A DNA stretch of 64,000 nucleotides, taken from assembly GCA_026874595.1 (NCBI GenBank), contig CM049310.1, positions 32,425,558-32,489,557 of the forward strand. The letters are read 5' to 3'. The stretch is from Sipunculus nudus (lineage: Eukaryota > Annelida > Sipuncula > Golfingiida > Sipunculidae). Of this stretch, positions 1 through 13,000 are shown in pieces. The notes below the pieces were generated by a model. The model had not been told where the DNA came from. It worked only from the letters and a program-made list of their open reading frames with translations, and did not search any database. The stretch's first letter is position 1. The number at the start of each line of letters is the position of its first letter. Both the position numbers and the translations under genes were made by a program.

Positions 1-693
1 AAAAACTGGGCAGTATTGTTTCAAAACCTGATCTGCCAATGAGATAACTGTGCACCTCCTGAGAAAAGTTTGGCAAACTAAGAAGCTCTACTTTCAGGAT
101 GCCATCTTCATAATAAAGTAAAATTGTACATTTTTTTTACCAAACATGGTTGGCAGTTTTATCTGCAGCCAGTTTAATCCACTAGATTAATCTCGATTAA
201 TCCAGATCGAATAAAAAAAAGGTTTTATCCAGTTTTATCCGAAGTTTGGGTGTATACTTTCCGTGAAGTAGACATTTCTTATTAAATTTAGCTTTCCACT
301 TGAAAATAATAAAGTTCTAATATGAAACATTTTTTTATTCGGGAATAATTGGCCAATTGAGTATGTCCATCTTATTTAGTGAAACCAATACTTGTATTGA
401 ATAAGTTAGAACAGTGAGAAATTTTATAATAAATTACACCCATGCAGGTATAGGGAAAACATTACCTTAAATTTGAACTAAACTACCTGTGTGGTGTGTA
501 CTGGACCATTGTTATATGAGTAGAATTTCACAAACTCAAGACTTATTCTCATTTTATAATACACATGTATGGCCTCACCAAAGTTTTGATATAGGCCCTG
601 GTGAGATTGTGAAAGTGAAACCCTTGCGAAACACTTAAAATGGAGAAATCGCAAGATGCTAGCCTCGCGAATCTGAAGCCAACAAGTATGCAA

Positions 694-929
694 TTAAGGT
701 CTAATTATCGTCAAACAACCTTGGGTTAATTTAGCTTTAGAATTCATATTAATTATAATTTTAGACACAGTGATGTATATATATTTAGAATCCTCGGAAA
801 ATTCTCTATCAGATGAGGTATATTTAAAAAGTGTAACAGTGTCCATTTTGAAAATTTAAAACTTGAAATGATTTAAAATAATTCCTTTTTAATTGGATAT
901 ATCTCAAAATTGGCATAGGGTTCATGGAT
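694..929 (+). repeat. Segment shared with the hAT-like element at 55.6 kb
   Basis: About 235 bp reads nearly the same as 55598-55829 in the same orientation, starting AAGGTCTAAT and running through a long AT-rich stretch to GGCATAGGGT. The 55.6-kb copy lies inside a TSD-bounded hAT-like element, so this copy is probably a fragment of the same family. Its own termini were not found. Confidence 0.75.
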
Positions 930-2367
930 AGATCAATAATATTTAGAGTGACTTTTTAAAACATCATATATTTTGTACATTACACCATAAAAAAGTTAAA
1001 CAACTGCAGTTCATGCATGTTTAGTTAAACTCCACAGTCAGTGGTACCATATAATGTATTCACTGTCATATATTTACAGATAAACATCTATTCTTGCATC
1101 TGAGAGAGATGTACTTAATCAGGTCATTTATTGCATAAATGACTTAAGATTTACAGTGAAATCAGCTGTCCATAATTTTTTAGGGTTCCCTCTGACAGGC
1201 CAACAATAAAATGCTTAAAATCTTATCTTGCCCCAGTTTGTTTCTCTGAATGTGGGTTAGTTATGACAGCCTGAGAGGAGAAACCTCCATTGGAACAAAG
1301 TCATTCAGGCATCCTCCTCCACTGGACTCTAGTTTCCCCATTAGTTCAGTTGACATTGGTCTGCAAGTGTCACCCTGTAACCTGCCCTTGACTAAATATA
1401 AATTTTTGGTGGCTTAGGAAGATGCTAAAAGATGATTCATCCTAATGAGAAATTGACCACCAGCCAAGAGAGTAACATAGCATAATCTACAGTGGCTGCT
1501 AACAACAGTGATACCTGAACCTGGAGGAACTTGTGAATCAGATATCAAGCATACATATTGTTAATATTAATAAACCTTCTGAACTTATTTATCCTGATTA
1601 AAAAAAATGTTAATTTAATTAATTTAATACAAAGGTGATTCTTAGTTTGATCCAGTTTAATCCTGTATAATCCAGATAAAACTGGATTTATCCAGATAAA
1701 ACCCAACCCTGTTACCAAAAACAGAAGTTATACTCTAGCCCTTTAAGTGAACAAAGTTCGGGATACTGTCCTTATCAACACCACCATTTCTAGGATATAT
1801 CATTCCCTGTATGTAAGAATCATTATTATGCCCCATTTGAAAATGCAGGTGCCCCATAGCAAAAAACCCTGTCCACCAACAAATTTGTTTTTAGATGATA
1901 ATTCCAGTTTGGAATGACTCATTGGTGTCAAACATGGCTTATTATTATAATGCTGTTGTGCTTTCTGATCTTGAGGTCACAAGGTCCAGGGACCTACTAC
2001 TTTTAACAGCTTGTGGACACATTTGAGCCAAAGTCTTCAGTCTCTACATAAAATCAGGTTTGATTTTAATTTTTCAACCATCACTCTGCCCACAACTGAA
2101 GTCCATGGAGGTTTTCGGGGGCCTTTTCTATCTGTCAGTGTTATTTGAATGGACATTCTTGCAGACACTTGTGTATGGGCTAGACATCAGATGAATAATA
2201 AACTTTATTATCATTCCTGGTTTGTTGTTTGATTTTGGATATTAGGGTGGAGTATTGTCAGATGTAAATTCTATCATCATGGTATAATTGATAAAATACT
2301 GATATATTGTATGAAAAAAACAATTTTGTAAACTTTATATAAAGAAGAACAGCAGTTGACCGCAGAT

Positions 2368-2454
2368 TACACTCCCGAGGCAGCGGCAATCTTACGCTTC
2401 TACAGAAGCTACAGGAAGGGGGCCTATAGGGAAAAGTGCTGTGTAAAGAGCGTA
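2368..2454. mobile_element. 87-bp MITE with 9-bp TSD (short copy)
   Basis: The insert is flanked by perfect 9-bp direct repeats ACCGCAGAT at 2359-2367 and 2455-2463. Its ends are TACACTC and GAGCGTA, an imperfect 7-bp inverted repeat. On the minus strand the interior reads like the two outer parts of the 473-bp element at 61053-61525, including a GCTTCT-AGAAGC hairpin. It therefore appears to be an internal-deletion derivative of that family. A 9-bp TSD fits Mutator-like or Merlin-like transposases, but there is no coding sequence to decide. Confidence 0.75.
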
Positions 2455-2589
2455 ACCGCAGATTAACCCTGTTAATACTGTAAATGCCATCAGTGGTGTA
2501 CCAAAAAATATATTTCTTTTGCATATGTGGGCTCCTAAATCTTTTTTGCAAGTTTTTTTTTCTATTTAGATTAAGAATGAATTAATCAG

Positions 2590-3010
2590 TTATGTAAGAC
2601 AGTATCCCTCAAATTAAAGTCCAGGCCATTGAAGTCCAAGTCAAGGGTCCTCAGTTCACATTCTTCAAGTTGGGGTCACTTGGAACCCCAAGCCCAAGTT
2701 CAGTACAAATTTCCTCATTAAAAGAAATTTAAAATGGAAATAGTTTATCTTGTGCATTCTATCCAAGCATACAAGCATATTTGAATGGTTTATTATATTT
2801 AGCTACCAATGCAGAGCTAAAGCTTTGTATGTAGTTAGTAGCTAGCACATCTTTCTTGTATATGACAGGGCTTGAAGTTTTTTTCCTTCTGGACTTAAGA
2901 TGGATTTGGCCTTATTTTTTGAGTCCTTCCTTCGATAGTCCAGCATATATGAGTTATCGGAGGCCCTAAATGGGCTGACTCGAGTCCAAGTCCCTAATCT
3001 GTCTTATTCC
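2590..3010. mobile_element. Degenerate hAT-related non-autonomous element
   Basis: This region shares blocks with 55260-55520, for example the stretch around CATTAAAAGAAATT, and a run ending in GCAGAGC-AAGCTT. It also has repeated AGTCCAAGTC-type motifs at both ends, as does the 55.2-57.6-kb element. An 8-bp inverted pair TAAGACAG/CTGTCTTA flanks it. It is diverged and the termini are approximate. Confidence 0.4.
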
Positions 3011-3707
3011 TGGGGCACTTTTTAATGAATATAAAATTGTATTTTTGTCCTGCTTCCGTTGAATGGAGGACATTGATTTGGGTTTTCCTGTCTGTCCATC
3101 CATCAGGTTTTTCGTTTCTGTGCAGTACCTTTCCTAAATATTATTTTATTTCATTCAATTTTGGTCAGTGATTGCTCTCATGCATACCTTGATTGAGATT
3201 GGTTTTGGAGTGTGTGTCTGAAAATTCATTATCACTAGCTCTAAACAACAAAAGATTTTCACATTTTGTTCCAAATTCACTATAAAATTATGACATGTGG
3301 AGACATCTTCAGGGGGCAATGGAAACTAAAACACAGGCACTATGATATATGAAGACATCTTCAGAGGAAAATTAAAACTAAAACATATTGAGAAGGCAAG
3401 CATGAAGATCACAGGAATTAAAAATAACAAGAAGTGGACAAGGAGGACATAATTCCATGAATTTGCTCGTTTAAAATTGATTCAAGATTGTCAGAGCTAT
3501 TAGTGACCATAATAATCTTGTGATAAACATAAGTAATTGATTTTAATTCTTATGAAGGCCACAGGTTGTTATATTTATCCGGCATTCATTCATATACAGC
3601 ACACTTGCTGTACTACATGTACATTAAATTTTAAGTGAAGTATTATGGCATGCACAACAGACAACATAAAAACAATACACCTTTATAGAAAACAAAGAAT
3701 ATGTTTG

Positions 3708-3713
3708 TTTATT
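3708..3713 (-). terminator. Possible ARPC5 polyadenylation signal
   Basis: TTTATT on the plus strand is AATAAA on the minus strand, about 1.3 kb downstream of the ARPC5 stop codon. It is the most canonical hexamer I found in that stretch. It implies a 3' UTR of about 1.3 kb covering 3700-5000, which contains no other gene I can see. A nearer non-canonical signal cannot be excluded. Confidence 0.3.
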
Positions 3714-5000
3714 CTCTATATACATATTCAAGCAAAGAAATACTGCAAAACTGTTTGCAATACTTTACAGAGCCTTATATAAAACATGAATTTATGTAAA
3801 GTTCTGAGTAACTGTGTATCACCCCCAAAGAAAAAGCAAATTAAGCCCTTATAAATGATATTATTAACATGTTATGGCAGCAGAGATATTGTGTATAACA
3901 TGTGACTGGTGTATGAACTTGAACTCAGAGCTACATAATACAGGATATACCTCTAAAATCCTTTTATATATCCCAATGACCCAATCACCAACTGGAATAT
4001 AAGGTTGCATGACTTTCAAAGGTCCTGTTATGTCCTTTCAATGTAGATGCTGCTGGCGATAAAAACTACATGGCTGCCCTTTCTGCAGTATCTGTTACTA
4101 TCTGTTACAAAGAAAAGACTTCTGTTTTGAATAATTAGGTGTGCAAGTGCAAAAACATAACTGAACAAGAATGTGGAAATGTTTCGATTTCCTAAAATGA
4201 TATTTAACTACTGCTAAAATCAAATGATTGTGTGCACATTGTAATGAATGAATAATCATTAAGCTGAAAATCTGTTCATGAAAAGATCTAGTATTTCAAA
4301 GTGCAAGACCTTGCCTTGGCTTGCCATTGTTAAAAAAAAAAGCTGAAAATATAGCTTATGTATGCTCAACTAAACTGCAGCAGTGTGAATAAAATTGAGG
4401 TTTTCTTCCCTTTTTCTGATTTGTCAGAAAGATTACCTGCTGTTCCTTGGTACTTACAATATATTGTTTTCTATAATCAGCAAAAAGGTCTAAAATTGGA
4501 ACTTGTGTACAGATATAAGTCAATTTTCTGAATACAAACTGTGATAACAACCACTTCTGTTCAGATATCATCCAAATATCTGAGTCAAATGTTATCAATA
4601 AGTATTCGAGTCTCAGCTCAACAAACTTTCATGTATGTAAGCCTATGCTTAAATACCAACCAAGTATCCAAATACATTCTCAGCTAAATGAAATGTATCT
4701 GAGCCTGTGCCCCAATGTAAGCAACGTTTTTTTGAGTGTGCAAAGGTAAGAATCACTAATTTGATCTTCTGCTCTGTGATGTAGTCCAGTAGAAAAGACA
4801 TGTTCTTAATTAGTCATAACAAAGAAATTAAGAAAGAATGACAGCCCTACAGAGAAATCTGAGATAATCATGGACATATATGGAAGGACTGAAAGACAAG
4901 GCTCAGTCATGCATAATAATATACACCCTTCCTCAGAGTGTTCGTTAGTGCACGATATCAATTGGGTCCCATCAGCACCTGCCTGGGCCTTCCCTGCCAA

Positions 5001-8000
5001 TCAAACCCTCTTCCTGTCCGTGAGTACCCGTACAATACTGCCTACACCACCAATAGCAAAGGCCTGAAATAAGAGAACAAAAATCATCACATCTCTGTGC
5101 TGTCTAACCACAATCAGACTGACACAGCAAAGGCCTGAAAAGAAAGACAACCAAATCATTGTACCTCCATACTGTGTATGCCAACAGGAAAACTGTGTTC
5201 CATGTGAAAACACTGAACCAATGCTGTCATATGACTTGATTTCTTAAATATAAAATGTATTAGTGCACAACACTATGACCTGCATAATAAAAAGATATCA
5301 TATCCCTGACATGGAACAATTGACTCAAAATCCAAGTCTATTACAGTTAACCATTTGTAATTATTTTATTAAAATGTGTATATATTGGTTTTAACAGATC
5401 CACACTGTCTGATAATTTATTGATAATAGATATTATATTGACTGTGTTTGGAATTCTTTTTCACCATTACACTGATATGTGACATATGTCTGAACTTTCC
5501 TTGGATCTAAGAGGATGTCCAATATAAATGTGCTTATAAGACATTGGTTAGTCTTGTTAATAAATAAATTTGTCACTTCAAACTTAATTCATAATTTCTA
5601 CATTAGCTGTACATAGTAATACTATATTGTAGCTACACTTTACCAAATGATCATTTAACATTTGCTCTAACCCATCCCAGCTATCCACTGCTTGCATAGG
5701 CCCACTTTGCCCTATACAGCCCTTGTACAGGACTGAACATATACTGACCAAGACCAATGAGATATAATTATAATTGTTGTAAACAAAATAAAGTCTCTTC
5801 ACCAATACTCGGTTGGTATCCTCTCGGCAGGAATATGTCTACATGGTCCATATGCATTTGTCTTTGAAAAAGTACAAACAAGTAGCAATACAAGCAATTT
5901 TAATTTTCTCTTGTTAAATCCTTTTTGTTGAATCAATATTTGTATGTACTTTGTCAGAAAAACTTGAAATACTGTATTTAAAATCTTGCAATACTGAAGA
6001 TGTTCATGTTATAAACACAAGATTTGTAAGTTTTTTTCTTGTTTGGAGGGATGTCGATGATGAAAAATAATGTTAAAAACAAATATCTAGTAATACTGAG
6101 ACATCCCCTGAAGGAGAGAAAAGAATAGAGAAACAAAAAGACCAATGAAAACAGGGTTCTGAGTGGTTTTGCCAGGATTCTCCTCATTCATTCTTATTTG
6201 CTGTTGATACTGTAACATGTTTCAGGAATATGGTAGCCCCCATAGATGTATTCCTTGTTGCCTTTTCAAGTCAGCCTGAAGGATACATGAATTGAGAAAA
6301 ACACCAAAAGATCCATGTTTATAAAATCTCTCCCGAAATATTGCCCAAAAAAAATTAAATGCCTGTCTGCTATATTAATTTTGTAAAAGGTCTCCTTCAT
6401 ATGCCCAATGTGGGGAAAGTCCACTGCCTAAATTATGGCACTGTGCCAACAAAGCATGTCTGGGGGGGGGGGGGGCGGCACTTAAAGCAAAGACCTCTCT
6501 TGTAAGCAGTGGATGCAGAATTAACATACATGACCACTGCACAAGTAATATATATTTTGATGAGGTTCTCACCTTTTCATGCCATGTTAGGAGGAGAGCA
6601 CTGCTCCCTTCTGTTGGCACTTCAAACCCCCTGTAGATGTATTTCATCAGCACATCAATAGTTGAAGAGTCAAGCTGTTTCACAGCACCATCTATTTCAC
6701 TGGATTTAAATGAAGTCAGCACTCTCATAACTAACTGGAAGGCTTTATCCTGCAACACAAACATGAAAAATGACTGTGTTCTATACAATTACATAAATTA
6801 TATTAAGCTTACAAGAACATCTGACAATCTTTTGATTCGTTTGTGGATTACTATTCATTAAACACTCAATTCTTGAAATTATGAGGAATGTTTTAAAAAT
6901 TACTCAGTACCTTCACCACAGCACAAGGCTGACAAATCTTAAAGCTTACCATGATAAGAAATCAAAAGAAAATGACAGAAATTAATCAGTTATTGATACC
7001 ATGCACCCGTCAGTCTTAGCCCATATGGTTACCTGGTAGATATGCTATGGTAACTGACTGGCTTGTGAATCCCAAGGGGCCTGTGAATTCAGTTATTGTT
7101 TTTTTTACCTTTGATTAAATATTAATTCAATTATTGCTTTATTAATTAATTTCAGACTTTCAATTTGAATACAGCATGTATTTCACAACAATGGATGTTA
7201 GTTGATTCAGCAAGTAAAGGAACAAAGTAGCCCTCCTCCTGTTTATCACCACCATTTTCAATTCTATGCGAGGATAGCACTTCATAGAAGATCACTGAAA
7301 CTAGATCTAAAACACATGCACAATAAATGGCCTCAGCATCGCATAGTGCTACATATCATTTGACAGTGCCTCAGTGAAAGAGGGCTATAGGGTGGTTCAT
7401 GCAAAAAAATTGATATGGAACAATTCAGAGGTTATCAAGTGATTAATATTAAATTGAGGGGTTGCAATTCAGTGGACCAATTTAATTATTTGATGTATTG
7501 TTACATCCCTAGTAACCAATGTATGATTTAGTTCCACTCACTTATCAAACATGAGTACTAATATTACTACATAACTTATGTATTAATCCATATATCCAGA
7601 GTTATACATTTTGTAATATTTGTGCCAAAAGCATCATGAATGGGGGATTCTCTTCTAGAATGAAACAAAACCCATTAACATAACAATATGGCACATCATG
7701 TAATGAATTATGTTTATTCACCACTGCTGTAAAAACTGTGCCATAGGGTTTTAAAAGTGAAAGGATCAATTCATGAAATAAAATATAAAGCAAACACATA
7801 CCTTTAGTGCTTGGTCTTTCGTTGCAACAGGAGAATTGCTCAAAACTACCTTCAGTGCATCTAAGTTTTTAGATGTAACAATGGTTAAGGAAATGGCAAA
7901 AGAAATTTTAATTTTATCTTCACTCGCTACTGCTTATTATTCAGTTAACATACAAAATTGTAGTTCCAATAATTTTGTTAAATATTTATATTAATTTAAT

Positions 8001-9756
8001 ATGTTTAATTGTTTATATATAAATATTAAATATACATGAAACAAGCCAGTAGTCAGAGACCACAATCTCAGCCAAGATTCCAGTCAAAACTACACTGCAA
8101 CACAGGAAAAGTCTGTCAAAGAACAACAGCTCCATCCCAAATCACGTCCAGGAAAAGGCTGCCCTCTAATATTAATAAATAACTCTACTATATTCAAATG
8201 ACTGCATGTCACAATTGGTTAGAAAAACATATTATGGTGACTAAGGTTAACTATAAAAATTTAACGGATTGTTCTTTCATTGTTACCCTAAACCACCCAC
8301 CCCCCTCCACAAACAAATTCAAAACTGTTCAAAAACTTTTTACACAAAACTGCCCACATTCAAACCAAGTAACCCAGGGTAAAAAATAATACCTCTCACC
8401 ACTGGAAAGGATATAAATAGAAGATATAGTTATGAACTCCTATGTTTCTCCGAGCATGTACAAACTCTACTACACTGGAAATAAGGATAAGTGGCTTACT
8501 ACTTAATCTACTGAGGCTTTTGTGATACTAAAGTACTAGAGAGAGGTTATATTTGGAAAAGTATATATCTTAGCTACATGATAAATTGTATACTAATAAA
8601 TCTTTATGTGATTGTCCCTGAGCCTAAGAAAGATGGAAGATCAAAGAATCCCAGACACTTACTTTATAGCAGCCATTAAAGGGCCTTACTGGCAACTGCA
8701 TTCAGTTCTTTTCTGTTTAAAAATAACCTTAGGGCTAATTGACAGACTGCGGTTATAGAATGAGTCTGGGTGAATCCCTGCCAGGTTTGAAAGCCAAGAG
8801 AAAGATACTAGGCTTAACTTCATAGGCACATTTCCCTGCTCTAGTATGAAACTAATTTTAAAAAATAATCAATACGCAATGAATGAAATCTAGAGTTAGG
8901 GATATATGGCAGGGAATACATTAATCAAGCCTGCTGTGTATTAAAAATGTTCTCTTTGAATGGATTTGATAAACCACTTGGCCACTGAGACAATGATGGA
9001 ATGACAGAGGTTTCAAAAGACAATACAGATGCCCTGGTAAGGTGCCTGTTGATAAAAGACCTATCACAATTCACACTGATAAACAAACAGAGAAGTGTGC
9101 TTTTATGGGTGACACTATAAAAAGAGAAATAAGAGATCAATACAATACATTTTTCATGTATTTCAAATCTTTCTGGTTTGTTGCCCCACCCCCTGCAGCT
9201 CTGCTGTAATGCAAATTTCATATTGGTAACCCCTGAAATTACAGAAAACCTCTTGGTTAAACAGTTCAACTATCAAATGTGTTAAGTATCAAAATAATGA
9301 TTCTGGTTCAGTACATCAACAACATTACAGGAGTATCAACACTGTCACTGTTCAGTATACAAATTACTATTCATAAATCATTACATAAAAGTACTCAGTA
9401 ACAGTAGTATCATTGTATTCCCCCTAGGAATAATAATATAACCATGTGATCTGCAGTATATATGTTTTAAGGTCTATCAAATATTTGATCTTTGGTCCCG
9501 AAAATGAAAAGATTTAGTATTCAAATGATTCATATCAACCATGTCCATCTAACAAGGCAACACGAGATACAAATACACCTGCCAGCTTCCGACACGGAAA
9601 CAGGAAAGGATATTGTGACAACAGACTGGACACCTCCCCTTCATTAGCGAGTTGATCACTTTGCTGTGATGCGGGTTCATCTTCTTTAAAAATGTCTTCG
9701 TCGTAATCTTCGACTTTTATTTTCCTAAATGCCGAACTACGCGTATTCTTCGCCAT
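5001..9756 (-). CDS. ARPC5: Actin-related protein 2/3 complex subunit 5 (p16-Arc), four coding exons
   Basis: This is the p16 subunit of the Arp2/3 complex, which nucleates branched actin filaments in the cytoplasm. The coding exons on the minus strand are 9614-9756, 7802-7874, 6573-6749 and 5001-5063, giving 151 residues, the same length as I recall for the human protein. Exon 1 encodes the acidic N-terminus (MAKNTRSSAFRKIKVEDYDE). Exon 3 carries the conserved core with SFKSSEID and LMKYIYRGFE, ending at TWHEK. Exon 4 encodes the conserved tail GGVGSIVRVLTDRK. Introns 2 and 3 are GT-AG (acceptors TTGCAG at 6750 and TTTCAG at 5064). Intron 1 is AT-AC, described separately. The ATG at 9756 is the first in frame and faces RPL35. 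All exon phases join without a break, so the gene looks intact. Confidence 0.95.
7875..9613 (-). other. U12-type AT-AC intron (ARPC5 intron 1)
   Basis: Read on the minus strand, the only 5' splice site that preserves the protein is ATATCCTTTCC (from 9613 downward), the U12 AT-AC donor consensus. At the other end TTTCCTTAAC (7893-7884) matches the U12 branch-point consensus, and an AC acceptor follows (7876-7875) about 10 nt after the branch adenosine. Joining at these points gives CAA (Gln) across the junction and a continuous ARPC5 protein. No GT donor near the end of the homologous coding sequence works. The intron is 1,739 nt long. Confidence 0.88.
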
Positions 9757-10086
9757 GATGTTTACCCACGAAACTCACACCTGTCAAACTTTAGCCCGGA
9801 GGACTGAGTCGCCTGTGCATGAACTTTCGGAAACACCCAGGAAATGTCAACGGTGTCCTCGGTTTGGGTGCACTCTCGCACTTCCGGTTTTGAAATCTGA
9901 CTTAAATATGATTTTGCACATTATTAAGAACCCACAAAAATAAGCGACTGAAAATCACATTAATTTTTAAGAGCAATCGTGTTTATAGCCGTTATACAAC
10001 TATTTGGATATCTTTTATTATTAACGGAAGCAGGGGAATCCCAGCCTCGATGTGGGCCTCTTCGACGGCCATATTTGAAGTCCAAC
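9757..10086. promoter_or_regulatory. Bidirectional ARPC5/RPL35 promoter region
   Basis: Only 330 bp separate the two divergent start codons, so both genes must share this promoter space. It contains ACTTCCGG at 9880-9887, a consensus ETS/GABP site typical of TATA-less housekeeping and ribosomal-protein promoters, and no clear TATA box. Local composition is less AT-rich than the flanks near 9770-9890. Confidence 0.75.
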
Positions 10087-10089
10087 ATG
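10057..10089 (+). promoter_or_regulatory. Probable RPL35 start site with 5' TOP-like tract, and exon 1
   Basis: A pyrimidine run CCTCTTC at 10057-10063 lies about 25-30 nt before the ATG at 10087. It matches the 5' terminal oligopyrimidine pattern of ribosomal-protein mRNAs, which confers TOR-dependent translational control. The exon ends directly after ATG, with donor GTACTG at 10090. This exon 1 structure, where only the start codon is coding, is the one I recall for RPL35 genes. Confidence 0.65.
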
Positions 10090-13000
10090 GTACTGTTGAC
10101 GGCTAGAATAATAATCCAAAAGCATCACTATTTAACTCGCCTCAAATATACATGTTTTGTTGCCTAAATGAAAGAAATGATTTGCTCTAATCAATCTGAT
10201 CTGTATATATGTTTATATTTCCATAACTAGTAAAGAACAGAGTTCGACATTTCTACGGGCCCCCTGTAAACAGCCCATCAGTGATACACTGATATGGTCC
10301 AAACCACGTATTGAAACCAGGGGTGTGAACTGTGATCAGATTTGAATATCAGATGTGCATTTTTATGTACCCAAGGCTGCATATGATATGATTTTCAATA
10401 TTTTGCAGGCAGCAGTTGCAAATTTATACACATGAACATAACACTAAAGAGTTAAAAAAACAGTAATACCAGTGTCCTGCTACCAGTAATACTAATACTA
10501 GTAATACTGGCAGTATAGCAAATATACTTTCAATAAAAAATACAAATATTACAAAGATAGGTATAAATCTCAGTATTATTTATCATATATAACAGAGTGA
10601 TCATGAGAAAACAATAAGTAACCTGGACTGTTGTTATTATTCACAGGCTAAAATCAAGGCAAAAGAGCTGCGAGGCAAGAAGAAGGAAGACCTCCTGAAG
10701 CAGCTGAATGAATTGAAGCAGGTGAGATTGGTAAAACTGAAACATTATCCTGTAGGGGTGTTACAATGCATCAAATAATTGCTACATTTGCTACCCTTCA
10801 ATTGTAATCAGTTATTAATCAAAATTCAGTGTTTTATGTTTATTTTTTTTTTGCATATGCCCTCGGTGAGCTGCCAAATTTTACCTAGTACTCTGTACTG
10901 TTGATTCTTTTCATTGTGTTTGCGGCTTGAATCTAGTCTCAACATGTTATGGTTGACTGCTTCACTCGCACAGTTTTAAACAAGTGGTGTCGATAATAAG
11001 TTCATGCCACATTCCTCCATCACTTGCTTAACTAACTGCTTTTACTTTACGCTTCCAAAATATATGGTTTCTGTGAGCTAAAAAACCTCCAAACCATTGT
11101 ACTTAATAAACAATAGAACCTCTGAATTACAGGCATTGACGGGACTGGACATTTTGCTTGTAATAGAGGGGTGCCCTTAGTAGAGAGGTTATGAATATTG
11201 GGATCTACTTACTTTAATCTAAGGGCTTACACTGAATGGTATCAACACAAGAAAAAAACACCAGTTTTAAAAAATTAATAATATTTAATATATGTGTGTG
11301 TGTGTGTGTGTATAACCCACTACATTCTACTTGAAAAGTTCAAGTTAGTTATGAAAGAAAATAAAATAAAAAACAGCACTTTTTGGTATAGACTTAAATG
11401 TGTATATTTAATTTCAAAATGAGAAATACAATTATTAAAACTTATATTTATTTTCGTTCATGTTGCAAGCGATATGAAACCCTTTCCACACAAGCAAGCT
11501 GATGTTCTCATTTTGAGAGCATTTGGCATTCATTATGTAGTGGTGAATTAAGTGTTGATTTTTTTAACCCAGCACTGAATTCTCAGAATCGCTCACAAGA
11601 TTTCCTCAAACAGACCTGTGTCTTCAGCTAATCAACTTATCAGCCATCAGACAGACCGTCAGCCCTGTTGTAAGCACTACACAGAAACTAATAAAGGTCC
11701 AAGAGAACAAACGTAGCCACATAGAGGGCCAATATGCCCCTAATTTTCAAACCTGGTACCCAAGTGGCTCACCTGAGCACACCTCTTGCCATATCAGGGA
11801 AGCCCCTGTGTAGGTTTGATGGCCACACACTGCACAAAGCCTCAAACAGTTGATAGTCTAAAAGCTAAAGATCAAAGAACCAAAGAGTTTTTTGTGTTTC
11901 CCTTGGCTCCCCTTGTCGCTCTGCTTATAATATAGAGGTGATTTGACGGCTCTGTTCCTTGATAACAGTCTGTTTAGAATAGAGGCATGCCCGCAATTGA
12001 GAGAATAAATATATGATAATAGAGTAAATTTTTGAAAGGACCGCTCATAAGTGGTCGAAAATGGGAGGGGACTGTAGTACAGAGGTGCCCGTAAGGAGAG
12101 GTTCCACTGTATATTAAAATCATTTAAGATGCAGTGTTGCAGTTTATCACTGTTACTCTGTAGTTGCAGTGCTTGATTCTTTTTTCAAACAATTTTTTGG
12201 TTAAGTTTAATTACCTGGCAGAACTGATGTTTCTATATAATAATGCTGGATTTTGAATACCAAGTTCAGAACCATTTTAAACACAGTTTTTGATTCAGCA
12301 GTTTTGTATTTTGTGCTTTATAATACTGAATTCTGCCATGGATGGTGCTACCTGTTGAAATATTCTTTGCTTGGGTAAAATTGCAATTGAGAAGTAGTAT
12401 AAGACACATTTAAACCACATAAATGATGAATAATTGTGCCCTGATTCCTGACGAAATGGCATTTCATTTGGATCGATAGGGCTGATATGTGGTGTAATTT
12501 TTATAGATATCTAGTGGTCCAGCATTGTCTTCTTTGCACACATGTCATATTGTCAAGAGGAAGCAACACAGCCTTACGGTGTGTTATTTTATTTTCAGGA
12601 ATTATCCAACTTGAGGGTTGCCAAGGTCACTGGTGGAGCTGCCTCTAAATTATCCAAAATGTAAGTTGGCAGTGCAAAAAGTTTTGGTTATAATTTAATT
12701 GATAATTTGGGGGAATTGCAGGCCATATTGCTGCAACAGCTCCTTCCACTCTGCTCATCTGCATAACACTCAAAAAGCTGTATCTTGTAACCCATAAATT
12801 GTAGAAGCACCATAATATGAGTTCACAGTTGAGACCATGTGACAACTCCTGGAAGGTGTTGGTTCTAATGTTTTTGTCTTTCATTTATGTCTACCAGGAG
12901 TTAACATAACTTAAGGTTATGTTTACTAGTGCTGTGGGTATTATACATGTAATGTTCAAGATTATGAACATTATTAGTCCACAGAATATTTGATATTCTG

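Larger units (their letters stand above)
1..3700. other. AT-rich intergenic DNA with transposon relics, no gene seen
   Basis: I see no convincing coding exon here. The stretch holds two clusters of degenerate ATCCAG/TTTTATCC motifs (about 165-250 and 1640-1705). The second reads largely as the reverse complement of the first, so they may be the termini of an old element. It also holds a 235-bp segment (694-929) related to 55598-55829, a small MITE at 2368-2454, and a hAT-related relic at about 2590-3010. The short ORFs are not supported by any recognisable protein similarity. Confidence 0.6.

Noticed and set aside
6462-6477. Extension of ARPC5 exon 3 through the G run (137-aa ORF 6375-6788)
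   Set aside because: The GTGAGA donor at 6572-6571 ends the exon at the conserved TWHEK. The remainder is intronic read-through.
9603-9613. Conventional GT donor for ARPC5 exon 1, for example CAG/GTGTAT about 40 nt further on
   Set aside because: It would add about 16 residues absent from the family and put the junction out of register. The AT-AC U12 sites give the exact conserved protein.
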